NCBI GenBank assembly: GCA_025929585.1
Contig: JAICPY010000016.1
Coordinates: forward strand, 1-57,773
Origin: Steroidobacter sp.
GTDB lineage: Bacteria; Pseudomonadota; Gammaproteobacteria; Steroidobacterales; Steroidobacteraceae
Direction of reading: 5' to 3'
Length of the DNA: 57,773 nucleotides
Positions 51,639-57,773 of this stretch are shown piece by piece. A program made the position numbers and the translations under genes. Within the stretch, counting starts at the first letter, position 1, and each line of letters opens with the position of its first letter. The notes beneath the pieces were generated by a model that did no database searches, was not told where the DNA came from, and saw nothing but the letters and a program-made list of their open reading frames with translations.

Positions 51639-52157
51639 TTAACAAAGGGTCCACTGTCGAGCGGCAATCAAGCTCGTGACTAGACCCGCGACATACAGAC
51701 CAGTACCGAAAATCGTGTGTGCGATCAGACTGCGAATACGGGCGGTTACAGGATGAGGAGTGCGGCTCGCGGCGATGCCGAGGCCCATTCCTGGTTGCAT
51801 GATGAAGAAAGGTGCCACAACGCTGCCGGCGCCGACGATCAATGCGGGACCGATCGTTGGCCGACAAATCCAATCGATCCCCCAGATCGCAAGCAACAGG
51901 GCGGCGAACACTGTGCCGACTAGATAATGCGCGCTCCAGCCAATCACCAGCTCGCCGCGAAAAGGCGGCGCGGCGGCAATCGAATTGTGGCGAAAGCGTC
52001 CATGTGCCAAATAGGCGAGCCATCGGCCCACTAGCCCATAGTCTGCAGCGGGAACGTTGGATAATCGTTTTCGGAACACGGCGACGATGTCCATAAACGC
52101 CGTTGCGATCGCGCCCACCAAGAGTGCGCACATCACGAATCTCAGTGCATCATGCAT
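51639..52157 (-). CDS. DUF2938 family membrane protein
   Basis: This 172-residue protein has four hydrophobic helices and the DUF2938 pattern: AIATAFMDIVAVFRKRL, GRWLAYLAHGRF, GWSAHYLVGTVFA and FIMQPGMGLGIAASRTPHP. The function is unknown. It is divergent from a MerR-type gene, and a sox-box-like palindrome between them lies where it could control this promoter (a TTGACC-N19-CACAGT arrangement on the minus strand). Confidence 0.88.
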   Translation of the reverse strand: MHDALRFVMCALLVGAIATAFMDIVAVFRKRLSNVPAADYGLVGRWLAYLAHGRFRHNSIAAAPPFRGELVIGWSAHYLVGTVFAALLLAIWGIDWICRPTIGPALIVGAGSVVAPFFIMQPGMGLGIAASRTPHPVTARIRSLIAHTIFGTGLYVAGLVTSLIAARQWTLC

Positions 52158-52210
52158 GCTTTGGTACTCCCCTTGCTTGCCTCGAGCTCAAGTGCAAGTG
52201 AGACTGTGCC

Positions 52211-52230
52211 ACTTCAAGTCGACTTGAGGT
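52211..52230. promoter_or_regulatory. Sox-box-like MerR operator
   Basis: ACTTCAAGTCGACTTGAGGT is a 20-bp palindrome with one mismatched pair, close to the known SoxR box core CTCAAGTTAACTTGAG. On the minus strand it lies in the 19-bp spacer between TTGACC and CACAGT, the long spacer used by MerR activators. It ends 7 bp before the MerR start codon. Confidence 0.65.
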
Positions 52231-52237
52231 CAAGAGG

Positions 52238-52666
52238 ATGAAGAATCTGGACATCGGCGAGGTAGCGCGGCATTCCGGCGTTCCTGCCTCGACGTTGCGC
52301 TACTACGAAGAGAAAGGCCTGATCAGATCCATTGGTAGGCACGGACTGCGTCGTCTATTCGATGCTGCTGTTCTAGAGCGGCTCGCGTTGATCGCAGTCG
52401 GCCGCGCTGCCGGATTCTCGCTGGAAGAGATCGCGCGCATGTTCAGCTCGGACGGACGGCCGCGCATCGATCGGCAAATGCTGCTCGCAAAAGCCGACGA
52501 GCTCGACGCAACGATCGTTAAGCTCAGCTCGATGCGCGACGGCCTGCGACATGCCGCTGCGTGTCGCGCGCCGAGCCATATGGAATGCCCCAGCTTCCGT
52601 CGCATTGTGCGAGCTGCGGCGACTGGGACGATCGGGGCGCGCAAGAAGCAGACTCCGCGCCGTTGA
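52238..52666 (+). CDS. MerR-family regulator with two Cys
   Basis: This 142-residue protein has the MerR winged helix: LDIGEVARHSGVPASTLRYY and then the wing RHGLRRLFD, a second helix pair LALIAVGRAAGFSLEEIARM and a dimerisation coil (residues 78-105). Cys109 and Cys117 lie in CRAPSHMEC; SoxR has four Cys in a CX2CXCX5C cluster, which is not present. The operator nonetheless looks like a SoxR box. It probably activates the divergent DUF2938 gene. AGAGG precedes the ATG very closely. Confidence 0.88.
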   Translation: MKNLDIGEVARHSGVPASTLRYYEEKGLIRSIGRHGLRRLFDAAVLERLALIAVGRAAGFSLEEIARMFSSDGRPRIDRQMLLAKADELDATIVKLSSMRDGLRHAAACRAPSHMECPSFRRIVRAAATGTIGARKKQTPRR

Positions 52667-52938
52667 GTCCCGGCTCTGAGTCCTGCCACAGGTCTGACCT
52701 GACGGATGAGCATAGATCCGCGATTCACTTTCTTAACCTCTGCGCGCTCTGCGAGAACCTTCTTGTCGAGGTTCGCTCTCGTGCAGAGTTCCCTGTTTCG
52801 CGAGGCGCCACGCAATCTCGCGGCGGCGGCGCAGTGAGGAAATGATGGAGGGCCATCATCGCATGCACGTATCGGTGAGAAAATTCTCTTTGCATCGCCT
52901 AACATCCGAGGCTTGCAGTTACTAACTGGGAGTCTCTC

Positions 52939-53805
52939 GTGACGAAGATTGCGGTCATCGGGCCGGGCGCAATTGGCAGTACGATCGCAGCTTGGTTGAT
53001 GCAGAACGCATCGAGCGATGTGGTGATTGCCGCCCGCTCGCCTTTAAGTGACATCGAAGTGCGGACTCCTGAGCAAGTCCTTCGCGTTGCCCCGCACGTG
53101 ATCACTAATGTGCGTGAAGCAAAGCCTGTTGATTGGGTGCTCGTGACCACCAAAACGTACGACGCGAACGCGGCTGCGACCTGGTTCGAAGGGTTTTGCG
53201 ACACTCAGACTGTCGTGGCCATTCTGCAGAACGGCGTCGAGCACGTTGAACGATTCGAATCGTTCCTGCCACGTACGAGCATTCTTCCCGTCATGGTGGA
53301 TGTGCCCGCGGAGCGCGCAGCACCAGGCCGAGTATCTCAGCGCAGGAATGGACGGATGGTTGTGCCCGAAGGGTCGGTCGGATCGCGGTTCGTCGAACTC
53401 TTCGCACACACTCCCATCGACGTGTCGCAGACGGTCGACTTCAAAAGCGAGGTCTGGCGCAAGCTGTGCCTCAACGCTGCCGGCGCCCTCTCTGCAATCG
53501 TATTGAAGCCGGCGATCATTGCTCGCCACGATGGCGTAGCGAAGATCATGGAGAGCATCATTCGCGAGTGCACCGCGGTGGGTCGCGCTGAGGGCGCACT
53601 ACTGGACGAGTCTCTCGCGCAAACCATTATCGCTGGCTACCGCGGCACACCTGACTCCATCAACTCGATTCATGCCGATCGTCTCGCCGGCCGGCAAATG
53701 GAAATCGATGCGCGAAACGGCGTGATCGTGCGCCTTGGTCGCAAGCATGGGATTGCGACGCCGATTAGCGAAATGGTTGTCGCGTTGCTCGAGGCCTCCG
53801 GGTGA
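52939..53805 (+). CDS. Ketopantoate reductase (PanE/ApbA) family protein
   Basis: This 288-residue protein has an N-terminal Rossmann fold with IAVIGPGAIGST, then VLVTTKTYDANAA and ILQNGVEHVERF, and the C-terminal PanE helical domain with EVWRKLCLNAAGALSA (catalytic Lys) and SINSIHADRLAGRQMEIDA, where substrate-binding residues sit. It reduces 2-dehydropantoate, or a related 2-oxo acid, with NADPH. The GTG start is supported by GGGAG 6 bp upstream. It is not next to other pantothenate genes. Confidence 0.87.
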   Translation: MTKIAVIGPGAIGSTIAAWLMQNASSDVVIAARSPLSDIEVRTPEQVLRVAPHVITNVREAKPVDWVLVTTKTYDANAAATWFEGFCDTQTVVAILQNGVEHVERFESFLPRTSILPVMVDVPAERAAPGRVSQRRNGRMVVPEGSVGSRFVELFAHTPIDVSQTVDFKSEVWRKLCLNAAGALSAIVLKPAIIARHDGVAKIMESIIRECTAVGRAEGALLDESLAQTIIAGYRGTPDSINSIHADRLAGRQMEIDARNGVIVRLGRKHGIATPISEMVVALLEASG

Positions 53806-53861
53806 TTGGAGCCCGGGTACTTGCGGCAAACTGACGCAAGCGCGAGTAGGAAGCGAACGTC

Positions 53862-53942
53862 GAGCCTTTAACGGCTCAGTGCCGGAGTGGGATCCTCGGA
53901 TCTGCGCTGTTCCAATAGGTCCTCTCCGGCACCGTAAAGCAT
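53862..53942. other. Pair of hairpins between convergent genes
   Basis: GAGCC-TTTAAC-GGCTC (53862-53877) is a small hairpin, and GTGCCGGAG (53879-53887) pairs with CTCCGGCAC (53934-53942) across 46 bases. It lies between the reductase stop and the amidase stop, so it may act in termination or be a structured transcript end. Confidence 0.4.
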
Positions 53943-53948
53943 CCACTC

Positions 53949-55787
53949 TTACAAATACATCGGCCGCCGCAGTTTCGGCACCAGGAACGAATCGAGTCGC
54001 GATCCGGGCTGTTGGGCTCTTGTAAGACCAGCACCCGCTGCCGTGACATGGTCGCTCTTTGACTGCGCACGCCAATGATGATGCCTATCTTCATCGAAGG
54101 TTTTCAGGAATCTTGGTCGGCGATGTACCTCTGCGGCTGCTTCGAATCCCGAGGCGATCCGGATGAGCGTCGGTTCACTCCATGCGGACGCCATGAAAGT
54201 GATGCCAACGGGCAAGTCGAAGCTGAAGCCGCCCGTGACAGAAACGAGAGGATAGCCGGCCACGGCCGCGAATCCCGAGCTGCCGAAAAGGAAGGCGTCA
54301 CCGTTGATGAGATCGGTCGGCCACGCTGGGGAGTTCGTTGGTGCGACGAGCGTGTCGAGTGCGCTCGCAGCCAGGGCTGCATCGATTCCCTGTTCGGCTC
54401 CAAGCATCGGGCCGCGCACCAGCGCTTCTTGATACTCGGCTTCGCTGAAGGCCTCCGCCTGGGCCAACTCCATGAGCTCCTGGCCGAAGAACTCGAGCTC
54501 CTTGTCGGCATGATCGATATTGAACTGAATGATGTCGGCTAACGTGCGCACAGGCACGCCTGAACGCGTCGCGAGATAGGCATTCAGATCGCGCTTGAAT
54601 TCGAAGATCAACACGATGATCTCGGATTGATCCGCGTTGAACGCATCGAACGACGGGATCTCCACCGGATCGATCAGGGTCGCACCGGCATCACGCATTA
54701 TCTGCAGTGACTGCTCGAACACTTCATCGGTCTCGGTTGTCGCGCCGGTGAATTGTCGTGCTACCCCGATGCGCGCGCCCGCAAGTCCGTCGGGATTGAC
54801 GAACTGCCGATAATCTTTGAAGAAACGCCCGGCGCTGTTCGATGTCTTCCCATCCCTCGTATCGATACCAGTGAGCGCACCGAGAACAGTTGCGGCGTCG
54901 GCAACACTTCGGCCATGTACTCCGACCGTGTCTTGAGTGGATGAGATCGGTACCACGCCAGCCCGACTGGTGAGACCTACCGTCGGCTTGATTCCAACCA
55001 CTCCGCACTGGCCCGAGGGACAAACGACCGAACCATCGGTTTCGGTGCCAAGCGCGACGGAAGTCAGTGCTGCGGCGACTGCGGCGGCCGAGCCTGAGCT
55101 CGAACCGCACGGATTTCTGTCGAGGATATGAGGGTTGCGACACTGTCCTTTGACGCCACTCCAACCGCTCGAGCTCTGGAAGCCGCGGAAGTTCGCCCAT
55201 TCGCTCAGATTGGCTTTGCCTAAAATCACCGCGCCAGCGTCTCGAAGTCGTCGCGCGACCGTCGCATCCTGTAAGGCCGGCGCACCCACAAGGGCCAGGG
55301 ATCCCGCGGTAGTGCGCATGCGATCGGCCGTGTCGATGTTGTCTTTGAGTAGGATCGGAATGCCATGCAGCGGCCCGCGCGGCCCATTGCTGCGACGCTC
55401 GCGGTCCAACTGGCCCGCGATACGACGTACGTCCGGATTCAATTGCAGGACACTTCTGAGATCCAATCCACGATCGATCGCTGCAATCCTGCGCAGATAG
55501 ATATCCACGAGCTCGCGTGAGGAGAGCTGTCCCGCGGACATGTACGCTTGTAACTGCTCGATCGTGGCGCCAGCTATATCGCGATCCACATTGCGGTCGA
55601 TGTGATTCTCAGCATCGAGATCTTGTGCCTGAATCGTGGACCATCCCGCCATCGCGGCGCCGCTCGCCAACGTGCCTGCCAGCAGGAATGAACGCCTGTT
55701 CAGAGTTGCTCGCTCTTCTGGCGCGGAATGCCAACTCGATTGTTGTGCGTGCCAATTCTCCGGATGATGTTCGTCGCGTGATTGCAT
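53949..55787 (-). CDS. Tat-exported amidase (amidase signature family)
   Basis: This 612-residue protein has a twin-arginine signal (NRRSFLLAG). The amidase-signature core is complete: the catalytic Lys in PILLKDNIDTAD, cis-Ser in GSSSGSAAAVAAALTSVALG and the Ser nucleophile in TETDGSVVCPS. The ATG at 55787 has GGAG 6 bp upstream, while an ATG at 55799 lacks one. The last 50 residues beyond RRPRFLKTF are not typical of the family and could be a readthrough extension after loss of the original stop. It probably hydrolyses amides in the periplasm. Confidence 0.88.
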   Translation of the reverse strand: MQSRDEHHPENWHAQQSSWHSAPEERATLNRRSFLLAGTLASGAAMAGWSTIQAQDLDAENHIDRNVDRDIAGATIEQLQAYMSAGQLSSRELVDIYLRRIAAIDRGLDLRSVLQLNPDVRRIAGQLDRERRSNGPRGPLHGIPILLKDNIDTADRMRTTAGSLALVGAPALQDATVARRLRDAGAVILGKANLSEWANFRGFQSSSGWSGVKGQCRNPHILDRNPCGSSSGSAAAVAAALTSVALGTETDGSVVCPSGQCGVVGIKPTVGLTSRAGVVPISSTQDTVGVHGRSVADAATVLGALTGIDTRDGKTSNSAGRFFKDYRQFVNPDGLAGARIGVARQFTGATTETDEVFEQSLQIMRDAGATLIDPVEIPSFDAFNADQSEIIVLIFEFKRDLNAYLATRSGVPVRTLADIIQFNIDHADKELEFFGQELMELAQAEAFSEAEYQEALVRGPMLGAEQGIDAALAASALDTLVAPTNSPAWPTDLINGDAFLFGSSGFAAVAGYPLVSVTGGFSFDLPVGITFMASAWSEPTLIRIASGFEAAAEVHRRPRFLKTFDEDRHHHWRAQSKSDHVTAAGAGLTRAQQPGSRLDSFLVPKLRRPMYL

Positions 55788-56117
55788 TGCCGTCTCCATG
55801 GTGCAGGAGCTGACGGTGCGGCGACATCCTTCGTGCACGGAGTGTCGCCATGCCCGGCGGTCCGAGTGAAGTTGAGTTCGCTCTATACCTTCGCGGCGCG
55901 AGGGGAGGGCGTTTATACCTTAGCGCTGCGGCCAGAATAATCCGCAATCGACGAAGCATGGCCGCATTGGGTTGGCGAGACTATGCAGAATGCACTGCAG
56001 CAGTTTTGTGCTCTGGCATCGGCGGCACTGAATCCATCATCAGTGCACGCGTGCCTTCACGGAAACGGTACATGAAATTGGTGCGCCCTTTTAGGCAGCG
56101 GAAGACGCGACTGCCCT
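55788..56117. other. Intergenic region without a convincing gene
   Basis: This 330-bp stretch lies between the amidase start and the end of the membrane-protein gene, both on the minus strand, and must contain the amidase promoter. A plus-strand ORF from 55850 to 56206 overlaps the membrane-protein gene and has no recognisable domain or good ribosome binding site. A hairpin at its right edge marks the end of the next gene. Confidence 0.5.
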
Positions 56118-56130
56118 CTAAGAGAGGGCA
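56112..56130. terminator. Small hairpin over the membrane-protein stop codon
   Basis: TGCCCTCT and AGAGGGCA form an 8-bp perfect stem around AAG. It covers the TAG stop (56118-56120) of the minus-strand membrane-protein gene. No T run follows on the minus strand, so its role in termination is uncertain. Confidence 0.45.
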
Positions 56131-56951
56131 CCGTCCGGCCCAGCCTCGGGTCCAAGATACGTGGCGACTGATCGCGCAGCTTGCTCTTTACGGTATCCGG
56201 CGATGACAAACGCGATGCCTGCGATCGCGGGCGCTTCGAACACGGCGATCATGTCGCTGGTGCTGACGAAGATGCGTGGTACGTGGACGATCCACACCCA
56301 GGCAAAGACCATGATCCCCGTACACAAGGCCGCGAGGTGAGCGGTGCGGTGGTAAAGCATCCCGAGCGCACCCGCGAATAGAGCAACCGCCGAGAAGTAG
56401 CTCCAGAAAACAGCATCTCCCGGGAACCAAGTCGGTATCAACGAGGCGACGAAGTCGATGTAGATGAAATGTTGGATGCCATTGTTGATCATGAACACGA
56501 CCAAGCAAACCGAGGCGACAAGGATAAACTCGACGTCAAAGTTCACGGCGTTCGAGAGCGCTGTGTTTCGGGTACTCCTTATCTTGGGAAAGGTGGCGGC
56601 CATGCCTAAGCAGCCGCCGGTGAATGCGAGCGCTTTGACTGCACTGGTCCAATCGCCGGAAAGAATCTCACTCGCGGCGACAACCGGGATGTGCCGAATC
56701 AGCGCCCAACCGAAGATCATCGCTCCTAGAAGGATTGCGGCTATCCGAGCCAGCCGGCCGCTTAGAATCGCAAGGCCCGCCAATACCACAACGATTCCGC
56801 TGACGTACGCCCAGATTGGCCCGCCCGGAACGTCGGCTGGCCACGGTGGCGCCCGCCCTGCTACGAACTCTCCAAAGACGAAATGCTCCACGCCCAGGCC
56901 GATCATCGAGATCGCGAAAAGCATTCTTCCTGAAGTAATGAGTTTATTCAT
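56118..56951 (-). CDS. DoxX-like polytopic membrane protein
   Basis: This 277-residue protein has about eight hydrophobic helices in two repeated halves. Each half starts with a similar HF pattern (GVEHFVFGEFV near the N-terminus and GIQHFIYIDFVASLIPTWFPG in the middle), which suggests an internal duplication of a four-helix DoxX-type unit. The ATG at 56951 is preferred over the upstream frame, whose residues are not membrane-like. The function is unknown. Confidence 0.75.
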   Translation of the reverse strand: MNKLITSGRMLFAISMIGLGVEHFVFGEFVAGRAPPWPADVPGGPIWAYVSGIVVVLAGLAILSGRLARIAAILLGAMIFGWALIRHIPVVAASEILSGDWTSAVKALAFTGGCLGMAATFPKIRSTRNTALSNAVNFDVEFILVASVCLVVFMINNGIQHFIYIDFVASLIPTWFPGDAVFWSYFSAVALFAGALGMLYHRTAHLAALCTGIMVFAWVWIVHVPRIFVSTSDMIAVFEAPAIAGIAFVIAGYRKEQAARSVATYLGPEAGPDGALS

Positions 56952-57170
56952 GAGTGATCGTTCGCCGCTTGAGGATCGGTGGAGCAGCGAATCTAGGTGT
57001 ATGGCCGCAGCGGTCAATAGCCACTTTTGCCGAATGTCTGCTAGCCACTGTCTCGATCGCGACCCGCGAGTCGCCTGACCGGAAAGCATGCTGTGAACGG
57101 CGGGAACTCGCGGATACCGGAGGACTCTAACGCTCAGTTGCCATCTCAACAAAACGCGGGAGTCGAAGCC

Positions 57171-57572
57171 ATGGCGATGAGTTCAGCCTCGAGCGCGGAA
57201 AGCGAGCCAATGTCGCAGATGAACACGACGCCGCTCATCGATGTCATGCTGGTGTTATTGATCATGTTCATCATCACGCTGCCCTTGATGACGCATTCCG
57301 TCACGCTGGATATGCAGGGGCAAGCTGACAAGGTCGAAATGATGCCGATCGATGTGGATATCGAATACGACGGCACCCTACTGTGGAACGGAGAAGTCGT
57401 GGCCGGCTTAGATCAACTGGAAGCGCGCATGCGTCAGGCGCAAGCAAACCCAGTGCCTCCAGAGTTGCGCGTACGCGCGGAACGCCGGGCCGAGTACGAT
57501 ACTGTCGCAAAGGTTCTGTCCATCGCACGAAGAAATGGAATCGAGAGAATCGGCATTCAAGGCAATGATTAA
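57171..57572 (+). CDS. exbD: ExbD/TolR-type biopolymer transport protein
   Basis: This 133-residue inner-membrane protein has a cytoplasmic N-terminus, one transmembrane helix beginning NTTPLIDVMLVLLIMF with the proton-channel Asp, and a periplasmic domain ending in IERIGIQGND. It normally works with ExbB to power TonB, which would energise the two TonB receptors here. No exbB is visible next to it within the window. The ATG at 57171 is supported by GGGAG upstream; a longer frame from 57093 lacks this. Confidence 0.88.
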   Translation: MAMSSASSAESEPMSQMNTTPLIDVMLVLLIMFIITLPLMTHSVTLDMQGQADKVEMMPIDVDIEYDGTLLWNGEVVAGLDQLEARMRQAQANPVPPELRVRAERRAEYDTVAKVLSIARRNGIERIGIQGND

Positions 57573-57594
57573 CCGATTGACAGTCGGAAGACTA

Positions 57595-57648
57595 GTTGAC
57601 GGTGGACAGTTGGCTGTTGACAGCCGGAAAAGAGAAAACAAACTATTG
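57595..57648. repeat. Heptamer-arm hairpin repeat, copy D (left arm)
   Basis: GTTGACGG, GGACAGTT and GTTGACAGCC words form a degenerate left arm like copies A-C, and begin 22 bp after the ExbD stop. The expected right arm is replaced by the long CCCGTCA array that follows. Confidence 0.65.
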
Positions 57649-57773
57649 CCCGTCACCCGTCACCCGTCACCCGTCACCCGTCACCCGTCACCCGTCACCC
57701 GTCACCCGTCACCCGTCACCCGTCACCCGTCACCCGTCACCCGTCACCCGTCACCCGTCACCCGTCACCCGTC
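57649..57773. repeat. Perfect CCCGTCA heptamer array running off the window
   Basis: The 7-bp unit CCCGTCA is repeated about 17.9 times without a visible mismatch to the last base of the window. Its unit differs by one base from the GTCAACC unit of the hairpin arms (GTCACCC), so it looks like an expanded right arm of copy D. Confidence 0.9.

Noticed and set aside
52667-52938. CTCTGCG-rich intergenic text similar to positions 25-50
   Set aside because: The resemblance to the start of the window is limited to short CTCTGCG words, too weak to call a repeat family from two places.
55850-56206. Plus-strand ORF of 118 codons beginning MPGGPSEVEF
   Set aside because: It overlaps the end of the DoxX-like gene, lacks a good ribosome binding site and shows no domain.
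57649-57773. Heptamer array as a CRISPR array
   Set aside because: There are no spacers; the units are contiguous and only 7 bp long.

Overview
The window looks like a chromosomal segment of a free-living, Gram-negative proteobacterium of moderately high GC that degrades polysaccharides and plant material. Two TonB-dependent receptors, an OpgG periplasmic glucan protein, an ExbD protein, Tat- and Sec-type signal peptides and a lipoprotein signal point to an outer membrane. The gene mix (SIS-type NagB, EIIA-HPr-EI fusion, TonB-linked sugar uptake, GH115) resembles gammaproteobacterial soil groups such as Xanthomonadales or Steroidobacter relatives. That placement is inference from gene content. 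No rRNA, tRNA, CRISPR array, integrase or transposase was found.

Layout. 1-1.3 kb: an autoregulated-looking SRPBCC/ArsR pair behind a promoter with two identical operators, and a small basic protein. 1.7-6.3 kb: a tightly coupled four-gene operon (alpha/beta hydrolase, DUF805 protein, FAD oxidase fused to a methyltransferase, unknown exported protein). 6.8-12.6 kb: a secreted subtilase-like protein with an altered active-site motif, a SnoaL-like protein and a hybrid histidine kinase split by a one-base frameshift. 12.6-13 kb: a MITE-like inverted-repeat element. 13-25.6 kb: a complete N-acetylglucosamine/chitin-oligomer locus: nagR-nagB-nagA on the minus strand, and TonB receptor, GH20 hexosaminidase, EIIA-HPr-EI and NagE EIICB on the plus strand, with candidate operators between. 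Together they import, trim, phosphorylate, deacetylate and deaminate GlcNAc to fructose-6-phosphate.

25.6-29.9 kb: a nucleosidase, a Bcr/CflA exporter, a membrane protein/ArsR pair and a membrane-anchored AraC regulator. 29.9-38.3 kb: a seven-gene minus-strand catabolic operon (citryl-CoA-lyase-like protein, family III CoA-transferase, TonB receptor, VOC protein, MetE-like protein, alpha/beta hydrolase, FMN reductase) divergent from a PcaR-like IclR regulator with three operator-like palindromes. The substrate is unknown; this is the best candidate here for an undescribed pathway. 38.4-57.8 kb: GH115 alpha-glucuronidase, small VOC and SnoaL proteins, a thioesterase, OpgG, a GST, a GNAT protein, a GH15 enzyme, a large PVC-type dehydrogenase/HEAT/cytochrome protein, a MerR/DUF2938 pair with a sox-box-like operator, a ketopantoate reductase-like protein, a Tat-exported amidase, a DoxX-like membrane protein and an ExbD.

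The intergenic regions carry at least three dispersed repeat families: hairpins whose arms are built from heptamers of the GTTGACG type (four copies, one expanded into a long CCCGTCA array at the window end), an octamer relative after the GH15 gene, and GGGGACACTCCTCG palindromes. Several of these contain the stop codons of neighbouring genes.
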